DNA from: Clostridia bacterium
GTDB taxonomy: Bacteria; Bacillota; Clostridia; Christensenellales; Aristaeellaceae
DNA length: 40,373 bases
Assembly: GCA_017936375.1 (NCBI GenBank)
Contig: JAGBFR010000026.1
Span: forward strand, 1-40,373
Direction of reading: 5' to 3'
Part shown: positions 8,355 through 17,375 of the stretch, piece after piece
How the letters are laid out: each line of letters starts with the position of its first letter
How positions within the stretch are numbered: position 1 is the first letter of the stretch
The notes under the pieces: model-generated
What the model was told of the DNA's origin: nothing
Databases searched by the model: none
The model's input: the letters and a program-made list of their open reading frames with translations, nothing else
Translations under genes and position numbers: made by a program

Positions 8355-10097
8355 ATGGCGGAGTATTATCTGGGCGTGGACATCGGCGACGGCGAAACGT
8401 CGGTCGCCGTCCTTTCCGAGCAGGCCGTTGCGCCTGTGATGGCGGATATCGGATACAAGAACCGCAGCATCCTCAGCGCCGTGGGCGACGACCCGGAGGG
8501 GAAGCCCGTCATCGGCGAAAACGTGCTGCTGATGAACAAGGTGACCAACAGGCGCGTGCGCTTCAAGAGCCGTTTTCTGACCGGCGAGGCGAATAACGAC
8601 ATCCTCCGCTTCGCGCAGGGGCTTGCGGATGCGCTTGAAAAGTACTCCGGCCTGATGGCGGAGGAAAATACGCTGCACATCTGCATCGGCTGCCCGACGG
8701 GCGCAAAGTGGACGGCGAAGAAGCGCGCGGAGTATGCCAATCTGATCCGCTATGCGCTGCCGATCGTGGAGCAGCCCGTCGGCGAATCGCGCGCGGCCTT
8801 CCTCTATACGCATTACAGCGGGAACATCAACGTCCCCAAGCAGATGCTGGGGGGCAACGTGCTGGTGGTGGACATGGGCTCCTCCACGACGGATCTGGCC
8901 TATGTCGTCGCCGGCCGGCAGGAGAAGATGGACGTGCTGGGCGCGGAGCATCTGGGCGGCGGCCTGATCGATCAGGCGATCCTCGCCCGCTGCGTGGCGC
9001 GCAATGAGAAGGCGGCGCAGATTCAGGATCTCTTTGAGCGCCAGCCGAGCGTCAGGCACAGCTGCGAGATCTCCGCGCGCATGATCAAGGAGCGCTATTT
9101 CACCGCGAAGGACGCGGGCATGCCCTTTGACGAGGTGCGGCGCGAGACGCTCTTCTACGGCAAGACCCGCGCCGAGCACACGACCCTCACCATCACCGCG
9201 GACGACGAGATGATGGACGCCATCCTTCATGAGCCGATGCCCGCCCTCTTCAAGGGCGAACAGGGGCGCGCCTTCATCGAGACGCTCGACGAGCTGCTCG
9301 ACGCCGCTGCCGAGCACACGAAGAGCGCCCCGCCGGAGCTCATCATCATCACCGGCGGCGCGAGCCGGATGGGCTTTGTGCGCGAGCACATCGCGCAGCA
9401 CTTCCCCCATGCGACGCTGGGCGCCTGCGGCGAGCCGGAGTTCTCCATCGCCAAGGGCCTCGCCTTTGCCTGCCGTGTGGACAGGCGGATGGAGCGCTAC
9501 CGCGCGCAGATCCGCGAGCTGACGGACGACGTGCTCTTTGAGGCGGCGATCGATCAGGATCTGCCGTCGCTGGTGGACGCGCTCTGCCATGACATCGCGC
9601 CGGCGTATGTGGATCATGTGTTCATGCCCGTGATCCGCGAATTTGACGGAAAGAAGAAAGAGCTTGAGGCGGAGCTTGAGCGCAGGTCGAAGGATTACTT
9701 TGACAGCGATGCGCTCAAGGAGATCGTCGCCGATGCGCTCCATGCATGGATGCAGGGCGCGCTCTCCGGCGTGAAGGAGAAGATCAACGAGATCAGCGCG
9801 GTCTACCGGATCGACCCCGCGAAGATCCCCGTACCGGACGCGGCGAAGATCCACATCAGCATCCCCGAGCTGCCGGTGGGCTTCCTCGCCCGCGCACTGA
9901 TGAGTCTGCCCGGTCTGGGCGGGATGATCGCCGGGCTGATGCGCCGCCGCTACGTCGCCGCCGCCGAGGAGAACCTCGAGGAGACGATGAACAAGCGCTC
10001 GAGCGTCTTCTACACCGAGCTGCGCGCCGAGCTCAAGCGCAGCATCCGCGAGGACATTGACCGCCGGGCGAAGGAAGTCGAGATCCCGGTGGTGTAA
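8355..10097 (+). CDS. Hsp70/actin-fold ATPase
   Basis: 580 residues. The nucleotide-binding fold covers about 1-380: phosphate-1 GVDIGDGETS (7-16), phosphate-2 VDMGSSTTD (172-180), the Hsp70-like HLGGGLIDQ (199-207) and adenosine motif TGGAS (about 333-337). The C-terminal ~200 residues are not a normal substrate-binding domain: they have charged helices, then a hydrophobic glycine-rich stretch (about 515-535) that could touch a membrane. AAGGAGG overlaps the previous stop. Known relatives are Hsp70-like proteins encoded outside dnaK loci. No DnaJ or GrpE is seen here. Next to dynamin-like genes it recalls the SrfB (actin-fold)/SrfC (dynamin-like) pair of proteobacteria; the shared role is inference. 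Confidence 0.85.
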   Translation: MAEYYLGVDIGDGETSVAVLSEQAVAPVMADIGYKNRSILSAVGDDPEGKPVIGENVLLMNKVTNRRVRFKSRFLTGEANNDILRFAQGLADALEKYSGLMAEENTLHICIGCPTGAKWTAKKRAEYANLIRYALPIVEQPVGESRAAFLYTHYSGNINVPKQMLGGNVLVVDMGSSTTDLAYVVAGRQEKMDVLGAEHLGGGLIDQAILARCVARNEKAAQIQDLFERQPSVRHSCEISARMIKERYFTAKDAGMPFDEVRRETLFYGKTRAEHTTLTITADDEMMDAILHEPMPALFKGEQGRAFIETLDELLDAAAEHTKSAPPELIIITGGASRMGFVREHIAQHFPHATLGACGEPEFSIAKGLAFACRVDRRMERYRAQIRELTDDVLFEAAIDQDLPSLVDALCHDIAPAYVDHVFMPVIREFDGKKKELEAELERRSKDYFDSDALKEIVADALHAWMQGALSGVKEKINEISAVYRIDPAKIPVPDAAKIHISIPELPVGFLARALMSLPGLGGMIAGLMRRRYVAAAEENLEETMNKRSSVFYTELRAELKRSIREDIDRRAKEVEIPVV

Positions 10098-10126
10098 GCG
10101 GTCACAGACATAAGGAGGAAAACCCT

Positions 10127-11032
10127 ATGGAATATATCAATCCTCAGAGCCGTTTTCTCAAAAAGAGCTACACGGTGGAGCCCTTTTCGGACTATGTGAA
10201 GCGCCGCATCGCGTCGATCACGCAGGAGATGACCTCGCCGCCCTACGCCGTGGAGGGCGAGGAGGCGCGCACCAAGGCGCTCAATGAATTTGTCAAAAAG
10301 GATCCCTACGGATACTATGAGAAGATCAACACGATGGCCGACAGCCTGCTCACCGACCGGCAGTGCCAGCCGGTGACGCGCCTGTCCGACCCGGTCTTCT
10401 ACGATGTGATGGGCGACTGCTGCGAGGCGCTGGGCTTTAAGAATACCGTGGGCTATGTCTATACGCCGAAGGCGTTTGAAAATCCCTACAACGCCATGGC
10501 CACCGGCTATCTGGACATGACGTGGGTGATGGTGAGCAAGAGCTTCCTCGAGGGCAATCTGCTGACTGACCTCGAGCTCGCCGCGCTGATCGGCCATGAG
10601 CTGGGGCATACGGCGGCGCGTCACTCCTCCTTCGCCTGCATGGGCGCCGACATCAAGGGCGACGAGAACCGCAGGCAGGAATACACCGCTGACCGCGCGG
10701 GCCTGATGGCGGCGCTGTGGCGGGCGGAGCGGCTCTACCCCGATCTGGACGCGAAGGGCCTCGCGGACAAGGCGCTGGAGGCCTCCGTCGACCTGCAGCG
10801 CAAGCTGGAGCTGCTCTTTGCCACCCATCCCAAGGGCGGCTACAACGCGCAGACCCTCCGCCGGAAGATGGAGGAGACGCCCGTCAAGGAAGCGCACGCG
10901 AAGCGGAATGATTCCCACCCGACCTGCTGGGAGCGCAAGACCCAGCTGGAGGACTATGTGAAGCGGATCGAATTCCTCGAGTGCATCCATACCATGTGGG
11001 GCAGCGATCATCGCGCCGCACGCCGCCTGTGA
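10127..11032 (+). CDS. M48-like zinc metallopeptidase, apparently cytoplasmic
   Basis: 301 residues. HELGH (157-161) supplies the two zinc histidines and the catalytic glutamate, and E185 in QEYTADRAG is the expected third ligand, as in the M48 (HtpX/Ste24) group. Unlike HtpX it has no membrane segments or signal peptide, so it should act in the cytoplasm, perhaps on a partner bound to the membrane. AAGGAGG precedes the ATG; 29 bp separate it from the Hsp70-like gene. The combination with an Hsp70-fold ATPase suggests processing or removal of membrane-associated proteins. The substrate is unknown. Confidence 0.85.
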   Translation: MEYINPQSRFLKKSYTVEPFSDYVKRRIASITQEMTSPPYAVEGEEARTKALNEFVKKDPYGYYEKINTMADSLLTDRQCQPVTRLSDPVFYDVMGDCCEALGFKNTVGYVYTPKAFENPYNAMATGYLDMTWVMVSKSFLEGNLLTDLELAALIGHELGHTAARHSSFACMGADIKGDENRRQEYTADRAGLMAALWRAERLYPDLDAKGLADKALEASVDLQRKLELLFATHPKGGYNAQTLRRKMEETPVKEAHAKRNDSHPTCWERKTQLEDYVKRIEFLECIHTMWGSDHRAARRL

Positions 11033-11049
11033 AAGGGGGAGGACGAAGT

Positions 11050-12651
11050 ATGAAGGATCAACTGCAGAAGCTGCTTTCCCGCAGCCCCGTGCCGGTGCCC
11101 GGCGTCATGGCGATGCTCGACGCCTCCCGCAGCAGCCGTCTTGTGATCGCGGGCGATGAGAACGCCTCCGTCCTCACGCTGATGGAGGGCGTGGGCCTTG
11201 GCTGCCCGGAGCTTGCCGGCGTGCAGCAGCCCTGCGTGGTGGAGATCACGCGCGGGGAGAATACGCAGATCATGCTCGGCAGCGTGCGCTGCAGCAGCGT
11301 GAGCGACATGGCCCTGCGCCTTGCATGGCCGGAGAACAGGGGCGCGGCGGTGCAGATCACCTGCCCGCACGACCTCTACGGCCGGGAGAAGCTGGTCTTC
11401 GCCGTGCTGGACGCGCAGGATTTCATGACGCAGCTGCGCGGCTGCGCCGCCGGCGCGACGGGCGCGGTGATCGTGCTGGACGGCTTCAACGCGCCCTCCC
11501 GTGCGGTGTATGAATACGGAAAATGGCTGGCGCAGGTCGGCATGCTGCAGCAGGCGACCGCCGTGCTCGTCCATGGACGGGGCGACGGCCTCAACACCGC
11601 GCCGGCCATGCTGCTGGCCGTGCAGATGGGCGTTACAGCCCTGCCGACGGTGGAATGCAACACCCTGCGCATGACGGCGCGCGAGGCGCTTGACAAGGCC
11701 GTCGCCGCGATGAGCGGCGCGGGCGGGGACGAGGCGCTCTGCCGCAATGCGGCGCAGCTGGCGCAGCAGATGCTCGAGGCCGAGCGCGCGCGCCTTACCT
11801 CCGCCGCCCCGGCGGCCAGGCCCCGGCGCTCGCTGGCGGACTGCTTTGAGGCGGAGATCCCCGGCGCGCGGCAGGAGATGGAAAAGCTCATCACCAGCGC
11901 CATGGCCAATCAGATCTACGGCGAGATGCGCGAATTCGGCATCTTCCTGCAGAAGGAGATCGAGGGGACGTTCGTCGCCTCGGTGGATGAGATCGACAAG
12001 CCGAAGGAGGCGATGGGCGCCTTCGCGCAGGGCTGGCTGGACGACACGCTCTCCGGCTTCTGCTCGCAACTGATGAACGCGCTGGCGACGGATACGCTCA
12101 TGCCCAAAGCGCAGGAGATCTACGACAGGATCTTCGAGCACGCGTGGATCGTGCAGCAGGATGTGCGTGAGGAGGAGATCGACGGGCAGGAGATGCTGCG
12201 CATGCAGAGCACCATGGGCCAGCTGCGCCAGATGGGCCATTCGCTGCTGGCGGGCGCGATCGCCTTTGTCATCGCCTATATCAGCCCGGCGACGATCCTC
12301 AATCTCAGGAATCTGAGCGCCTTCTCGCATCAGCTGGCCTCGGAGATTCAGGAGCTGGTCACCCCGTCCCGCGTGTATGCGAAGACCAAGGCGAAGCAGC
12401 TGGAGCACCAGCTGGAGAAGATCATCAGCCAGTATCAGGATATCCTCACCGACACCATGCTGCCCCAGCTGCGCGACGAGCTGCTTGGCTGGTTCGACGC
12501 GCAGACGCAGGCGGCGATGGACAGCCTGCGCCAGGCCGACGCGCAGGCGCTCAAGGACTATGAGCAGGCGCAGGCGAGGCGGGCCGAGGACGGCGGACGG
12601 GCGGAGGAGATCGCCCGGTTTATGACCGAGCTCGCGCCGTATCTGGCATGA
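11050..12651 (+). CDS. Dynamin-like protein with a lost P-loop (pseudo-GTPase)
   Basis: 533 residues. Its order matches the intact dynamin-like proteins downstream: a Rossmann-like N-terminal domain (about 1-230), a helical stalk, a hydrophobic segment (about 399-419, LLAGAIAFVIAYISPATIL) and a long charged helical C-terminus. Where those proteins have G-x4-G-K-S/T, this one reads GDENASVLT (35-43), without the lysine, so it is unlikely to hydrolyse GTP. The Rossmann strands remain (e.g. GAVIVLDGF). The start at 11050 follows GGGGGAGGA; an upstream ATG overlaps the peptidase gene. It probably acts as a partner or regulator of the active GTPases. Assignment to the superfamily rests on layout and context; a distant unrelated P-loop-like fold is possible. 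Confidence 0.65.
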   Translation: MKDQLQKLLSRSPVPVPGVMAMLDASRSSRLVIAGDENASVLTLMEGVGLGCPELAGVQQPCVVEITRGENTQIMLGSVRCSSVSDMALRLAWPENRGAAVQITCPHDLYGREKLVFAVLDAQDFMTQLRGCAAGATGAVIVLDGFNAPSRAVYEYGKWLAQVGMLQQATAVLVHGRGDGLNTAPAMLLAVQMGVTALPTVECNTLRMTAREALDKAVAAMSGAGGDEALCRNAAQLAQQMLEAERARLTSAAPAARPRRSLADCFEAEIPGARQEMEKLITSAMANQIYGEMREFGIFLQKEIEGTFVASVDEIDKPKEAMGAFAQGWLDDTLSGFCSQLMNALATDTLMPKAQEIYDRIFEHAWIVQQDVREEEIDGQEMLRMQSTMGQLRQMGHSLLAGAIAFVIAYISPATILNLRNLSAFSHQLASEIQELVTPSRVYAKTKAKQLEHQLEKIISQYQDILTDTMLPQLRDELLGWFDAQTQAAMDSLRQADAQALKDYEQAQARRAEDGGRAEEIARFMTELAPYLA

Positions 12652-12676
12652 GGACGGGAGAAAGGAGCGACGGCAG

Positions 12677-14806
12677 ATGATGAATGAACGTGAGGCCGGT
12701 CGGGCGCTTGCCCGCGTATCCGGCGAGCTTGCGCGGCTGAGCCGCGACCAGATGACCCGCAGGATCCTTGAGGGCAGCGCCGTGCAGCTGGAGCTGGGCG
12801 CGGTGCGCCTGATGCTGCTGGGCAATTCCAACGCGGGCAAGAGCACGCTGATCAACGCGCTGCTGGGCACGATCGCCGTGCCGGAGAGCCGCAATACCTC
12901 CTCGCCGATCCCGGTGTGGTTCGGCGCGGGCGAGGGGGAGGATTACCGCATCTACGCCGACGGCGGCGAGGGGGAAAACCTCCTTGAGACGGCGGACCGC
13001 GCCACCTTCATCCGCAAATATTGCTTCAGCGTCAACGACATCCTCGACGACAAGCGCGCCCGCTTTGACCACATCGGCTGGGCGGCGGCGCATGCCGATT
13101 CCCCGCTGCTGCGGGAGACGGGGATCACGCTGATCGACTCGCTGGGCATCGCCGCGACGGACGCGGACACCGCCAAAACCATCCGCGTCATCGACAGCGG
13201 CGTGGATCTGGTGGTCTTCGTCACCAGCCATGTGGAGATGCAGCAGAGCGAGATCGCCTTCCTGCGCGAGAAGGTGCTGGGCCTCGAATCGCGCGAGGTG
13301 CCCTATCCCATCCGCCCCGCGCAGCTGCTGATCGTCTACAACGACCACGGCGCGGGCGGCACGCACGAGCAGATGTGCGCCGCGGCGGATAAGCTGCTGG
13401 CGGGCTGCGCGGCGGAGGAGATCGCCGCCTTTAAGGAAAAGAATCTCATCATGCTCGACGCGCTGGCCGCGAGACTCGCGCGCTGCGGCGCGTATGACTA
13501 CCTGCGCTTTGCGCCGGAGGGCACGCCGGAGATCATGATGGAGGCGCTGCGCAGGCAGGCGGCGACCGACAAGCAGGCGCTTGAGATCAACGGCGATCAG
13601 ATCGCGCGCAGGGCGAAGGCCTTTGACGCGCTTGAATCGCGCATCCGCGAATTGGCGCATGCGCAGGTTGCCGGTCAGGACGGCGCGGTGCTGCGCCGCA
13701 TCATCCACCTTGAGGCCGTCATCCGCGAGATCCGCAGCCAGGCGAATGCCGACCTGAGCCGCCTGCAGGGCGACCGCGCCGCCATCCGCCAGCGCATCGA
13801 CAGCGTCCGCGCGCTGGGCGCGACCTTCGCCAGCGCGAACGAGAGCGTCGACGCGACCTTCGAGCGCCAGCGGCAGGACATGATGGCCGCCGTCGCCTGC
13901 ACGCTGCGGGCGAGCGAGAGCGCGCAGAAGGCGATCGTCGGCAAGGTTTACGAGCTGACGGAGCCGCCGGCATTCATCACCCCGGAGAGCGTGCGCGAGT
14001 TCTTCGCCAGCACGCGCCTTGAGCAGGAAAAGATGCTCGAGGCGTGGATCCGCAGCGTGATCGAGAAGGACTTCCTGCCCGAGGCGAGCCGCCAGTTCAA
14101 GACGACGCTGCTGGAGGCCTCCGCGCAGCCGGGCGACATGCGGTTCGGCCCGGAGGATACCGTCAGCTATCAGCTCGCGCAGGCCCGCCGCCTGACGCTG
14201 CAGCAGGGCACGCGCATGAAGAATTTCTGCGACCAGCTGCGCCGCAGCGGCGCGGAGGACATCGGCCTGAGCGTCCCCGACGACAGAACCATCGAGACCT
14301 GGGCGGCGGATATGGCCAGCACGATGGAGACCGCGATCCTCCAGTCGATCGCCTCTCTGCAGGAGGAGGCGTACCGCAAGTTCAACGACAAGCTGCCCGA
14401 GATCGTGCGCACGATCGTCGGCCGCAATATCCTGACCATGCTGGGCAGCCTCTGGATGCGCCTGACGGGCAACGTCAAGAAATTCTGGAAGGCCGTGCGC
14501 GATACCGCCGTGCATGACGCCGCCGCGGCGATCTGCGCAGAGTGGTTCGACGCGAACCTGAGCAACGCCGGCAACGACATGTACTTCGGCATCGACCGCG
14601 CCTATGGCCGCGTGCAGAAGAACGTCGCCTTCTCCCTCAGCCGCCAGAATGAGCAGGTGGAGGCCTACCTGCGCAGCCTTGAGACGCGCCTTGCCGGCAG
14701 CAGCGAGACGGTCGAGGCCGCCAGCGTGAGCCGCGAGGAGCTGGAGACCGCCCTCGCCGCGCAGGAGGAGGCGCTCGGCGCGCTGCGCGAGGTGCTGGAG
14801 GGGTAA
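12677..14806 (+). CDS. Dynamin-like GTPase 1
   Basis: 709 residues. GTPase domain: P-loop GNSNAGKST (49-57), switch I region around RNTSSPIPV (72-80) with the expected threonine, G3 DSLG (154-157), and YND where G4 would normally read N/T-K-x-D. The remainder is long alpha-helical stalk with coiled-coil character, including a moderately hydrophobic part (about 584-600) that may contact lipid. Bacterial dynamin-like proteins bend or fuse membranes on GTP hydrolysis. It starts 25 bp after the pseudo-GTPase gene with AAGGAG upstream. It is distinct in sequence from the second GTPase, so the pair may form hetero-oligomers, as paired bacterial dynamins do. Confidence 0.88.
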   Translation: MMNEREAGRALARVSGELARLSRDQMTRRILEGSAVQLELGAVRLMLLGNSNAGKSTLINALLGTIAVPESRNTSSPIPVWFGAGEGEDYRIYADGGEGENLLETADRATFIRKYCFSVNDILDDKRARFDHIGWAAAHADSPLLRETGITLIDSLGIAATDADTAKTIRVIDSGVDLVVFVTSHVEMQQSEIAFLREKVLGLESREVPYPIRPAQLLIVYNDHGAGGTHEQMCAAADKLLAGCAAEEIAAFKEKNLIMLDALAARLARCGAYDYLRFAPEGTPEIMMEALRRQAATDKQALEINGDQIARRAKAFDALESRIRELAHAQVAGQDGAVLRRIIHLEAVIREIRSQANADLSRLQGDRAAIRQRIDSVRALGATFASANESVDATFERQRQDMMAAVACTLRASESAQKAIVGKVYELTEPPAFITPESVREFFASTRLEQEKMLEAWIRSVIEKDFLPEASRQFKTTLLEASAQPGDMRFGPEDTVSYQLAQARRLTLQQGTRMKNFCDQLRRSGAEDIGLSVPDDRTIETWAADMASTMETAILQSIASLQEEAYRKFNDKLPEIVRTIVGRNILTMLGSLWMRLTGNVKKFWKAVRDTAVHDAAAAICAEWFDANLSNAGNDMYFGIDRAYGRVQKNVAFSLSRQNEQVEAYLRSLETRLAGSSETVEAASVSREELETALAAQEEALGALREVLEG

Positions 14807-14840
14807 GCACAGAGCCGGAGAAGGGGCGGATGAGGAGGCG

Positions 14841-14910
14841 TCGCGCAGCGGCGCGGGAACCTCATCCGTCTCGGCTTACGCCGATCCACCTTCCCCTCCT
14901 AGGGGAAGGC
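14841..14910 (-). repeat. Three-hairpin intergenic repeat, inverted copy
   Basis: Read on the minus strand it gives a CCTTCCCCT/AGGGGAAGG hairpin, then CGGC-gtaa-GCCG, the constant GACGGATGAGG and CGCGC-cgct-GCGCG. It lies between the two dynamin genes, 60 bp from a copy in opposite orientation. Confidence 0.8.
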
Positions 14911-14970
14911 TTTTGGGGCAACGGTTTTTACGAAGCATCTTTTTCAGCAGATGCTGCTTGGTGAACTCAT

Positions 14971-15031
14971 GCCTTCCCCTGTGAGGGGAAGGTGCCCCGA
15001 AGGGGCGGATGAGGTTCCCGCCCGCAGGCGG
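14971..15031 (+). repeat. Three-hairpin intergenic repeat
   Basis: CCTTCCCCT/AGGGGAAGG, then GCCCC-gaa-GGGGC, GGATGAGG and CGCC-cgca-GGCG. With the copy at 14841 it makes an inverted pair around 60 bp, so the whole block can fold as one large structure inside the operon transcript. Confidence 0.8.
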
Positions 15032-15062
15032 CATCTATTAACCACATCGGAGGAAATCAATC

Positions 15063-17348
15063 ATGGACGAGCGCGCAGCAAGGGAAAAGCTCAGCGAAAT
15101 CAGCCGGAAATACGGCCTGTATGAGGGCTATGTCCGCTTCCTCGCCGGGGAGGCGAAGAAGCGCGGCCTCTGGAAAGAATACGGGGAGAAGCTCTCTTCG
15201 CTCTACCTGCGCCTTAAGCAGGGGCCGATCCGCATGGCGGTCATCGGCGAGAGCAGCACGGGCAAGAGCACGCTCATCAACGCCTTCGCGGGCGACTTTG
15301 TCGCGCCGGAAAACGCGGGCGTGTGCACCGCGCAGCCGATCTATATGATGCGCCATGACGAGCCGGGCACCTTCGTGCGGCCCTACAGCCCGACGGAGGG
15401 CGGCCTGCCCGAGGTCCGCGAGGTCTGGGGCACGGCGCGCCTGCTGACCCGCCAGTACGGCGCGAAGGCGGCGAAGGGCGTGAGCGGCGGCGTGCAGCCC
15501 TTTGTCTACGTCAGCGGCGGGGCGATGCCCCGGGGCGTGACGATCGTGGATACCCCCGGCCTGAATGCGGCCAGCGCGGATACCGAGACGACCTTCGGCC
15601 TCTTTGAGCATCTGGCCTATGCGCCCGAGGGCGTGCGGGACGTGCCGGAGATCATCCTCTACGTCACCAGGCAGCATAACCTCCTGCAGACCGAGCAGGA
15701 CGCGATTGTGAGAATGCGCGAGCTGGGCGCGGACATGAACAGCTGCTTCCTCGTGCATAATGACTTCCAGCAGGCGTACACGGTCACGCCGGAGAGCTTT
15801 GAGAAGGTGAGCGAGGGCGCGCTGGAGGGGCTGAGCAAATCCCTCGCCGCGCTCATGGGCGAGGATGCGCCTGAGCCCGAGGCGCAGCCCGCGGAGGATT
15901 ACGACGCGTGGAACTTTGACAGCTATCTGGAGGATGAGGACGACGGGCGGGATGAACGGGTCTTCAGCCTCAATGCGATGCTCGCCCGCATGCAGTATGT
16001 GACCACGGACGACGGCGTTTATAACGTGCTCAAATATCCGCCCGAGGGCATGACGGTGGAGGAATTCACCAGCTGGAAGGCGCTGAACGCCGAGGATACC
16101 ACGCAGAATCAGCTTGCCCTCGTGCGCGACCTGTGGGTGGAGCAGGGGCACAGCGGCTATGCGCCGATGCTTTCCATCACGCAGGCGGTGGAGCGCCGCG
16201 CGCTGGAGCTGGCAGAGCAGGGCGAAGGCCTTTGCGACGTGCTGAGCGCGGCGGACGCGCTGGGCGAGGCGCTGCTTAAGGACTGCGTGCGCCATATGGA
16301 GCGCAGAGAGACGCCCGTCGGGCGGGAGGACCTTGACGCGCTGAGGAACCTGATCATCCGGGCGAAGGACGTCATTGCCGCCTTTGCCGCGGAGGACGGC
16401 GCGTTCGCCGCAGGCGTCAGGGAGGCCTGCGAGGCGCCGCAGGTTGCAGCCGTGCTGCACAACAGCAAGGTGGATCTCACGATCGACAGCATTAAGGGCA
16501 AGAAATTCAGCCTTTTGGATCTGGGCTCGCTCTTTGTGGGCGTGGCGTATCCCATTGCGTGGCTTGTGCCGCTGGCGCGCTATCTGCTGCGCGACGACCT
16601 GCCCAAGCGCTATGGCAAGCTCATCAAGGACAGAGGCCTTGGCGGCCGCGATCTGGACGCGCTCTTTGACGGGACGCCGTCCGCCGCCGGCGTGGGCGCG
16701 CTGGTGCAGATCATCAGCGACCTTGCCGCGCCGCTGAGCGAGGAGCTCCGGCCCGACATGGAACAGATGCAGATGCTCGCCAGGGATGGCATTGCTAAAT
16801 GCCAGCAGGCTATCGGCGATGCAAACAGCCGGATGATCGAGATTGAGACGGAGTTCATCGACCTCATGAAGCTGCCCGCGGGCCGTGCGCTGCGCACGAA
16901 GACAGCGTTTTTCGACGGAGAGCGGGCGACCAAGGCGTTCGCCGAGCGCATTGCATACCTGCATCCCGAGCTGGAGCTGCCGGAGCAGGATGAGCTGGGC
17001 GAACGCGTGCGGGGCTTGATGCACAAGATGAAGAACAGCGGCGCCGTGACCATGTTCAACGCCAAGAACAGGGTCTATGAGGAGATCGTCTGCAGCGTGA
17101 TCAGGGAGGCTGTCGAGGCGCTGCGCATGCCGCTGGAGCAGCCGGACTGCAGCGTGATGGCGATGATCGACGCCCTTGCCAAGCCTGTCCGGGCTGCATG
17201 GCGCGAGCTGTTTGAGGAGATGAACCGCGCATATGACGCGCTGGAGAAGACGCACAGCGCGCGTACGGACGAGCAGGCGCAGCAGCTGAAGGCGAAGCGC
17301 GCGGAGCTCGCCGCGCAGTTTGAACAGGCAAAATCGGGCGCATACTGA
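15063..17348 (+). CDS. Dynamin-like GTPase 2
   Basis: 761 residues. GTPase motifs: P-loop GESSTGKST (62-70), switch I threonine in GVCTAQP, G3 DTPG (163-166) and HND in place of the standard G4. A strongly hydrophobic segment (about 488-510, LFVGVAYPIAWLVPLARYLL) in the stalk resembles the membrane-inserting paddle of bacterial dynamin-like proteins. An acidic insert (about 262-295) follows the GTPase core. GGAGG lies 9 bp before the ATG. It is separated from GTPase 1 by 256 bp holding an inverted pair of repeats, so differential expression within the operon is possible. Confidence 0.9.
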   Translation: MDERAAREKLSEISRKYGLYEGYVRFLAGEAKKRGLWKEYGEKLSSLYLRLKQGPIRMAVIGESSTGKSTLINAFAGDFVAPENAGVCTAQPIYMMRHDEPGTFVRPYSPTEGGLPEVREVWGTARLLTRQYGAKAAKGVSGGVQPFVYVSGGAMPRGVTIVDTPGLNAASADTETTFGLFEHLAYAPEGVRDVPEIILYVTRQHNLLQTEQDAIVRMRELGADMNSCFLVHNDFQQAYTVTPESFEKVSEGALEGLSKSLAALMGEDAPEPEAQPAEDYDAWNFDSYLEDEDDGRDERVFSLNAMLARMQYVTTDDGVYNVLKYPPEGMTVEEFTSWKALNAEDTTQNQLALVRDLWVEQGHSGYAPMLSITQAVERRALELAEQGEGLCDVLSAADALGEALLKDCVRHMERRETPVGREDLDALRNLIIRAKDVIAAFAAEDGAFAAGVREACEAPQVAAVLHNSKVDLTIDSIKGKKFSLLDLGSLFVGVAYPIAWLVPLARYLLRDDLPKRYGKLIKDRGLGGRDLDALFDGTPSAAGVGALVQIISDLAAPLSEELRPDMEQMQMLARDGIAKCQQAIGDANSRMIEIETEFIDLMKLPAGRALRTKTAFFDGERATKAFAERIAYLHPELELPEQDELGERVRGLMHKMKNSGAVTMFNAKNRVYEEIVCSVIREAVEALRMPLEQPDCSVMAMIDALAKPVRAAWRELFEEMNRAYDALEKTHSARTDEQAQQLKAKRAELAAQFEQAKSGAY

Positions 17349-17375
17349 GCCGTGAGAGAACGAAGGAGGGCGCTT

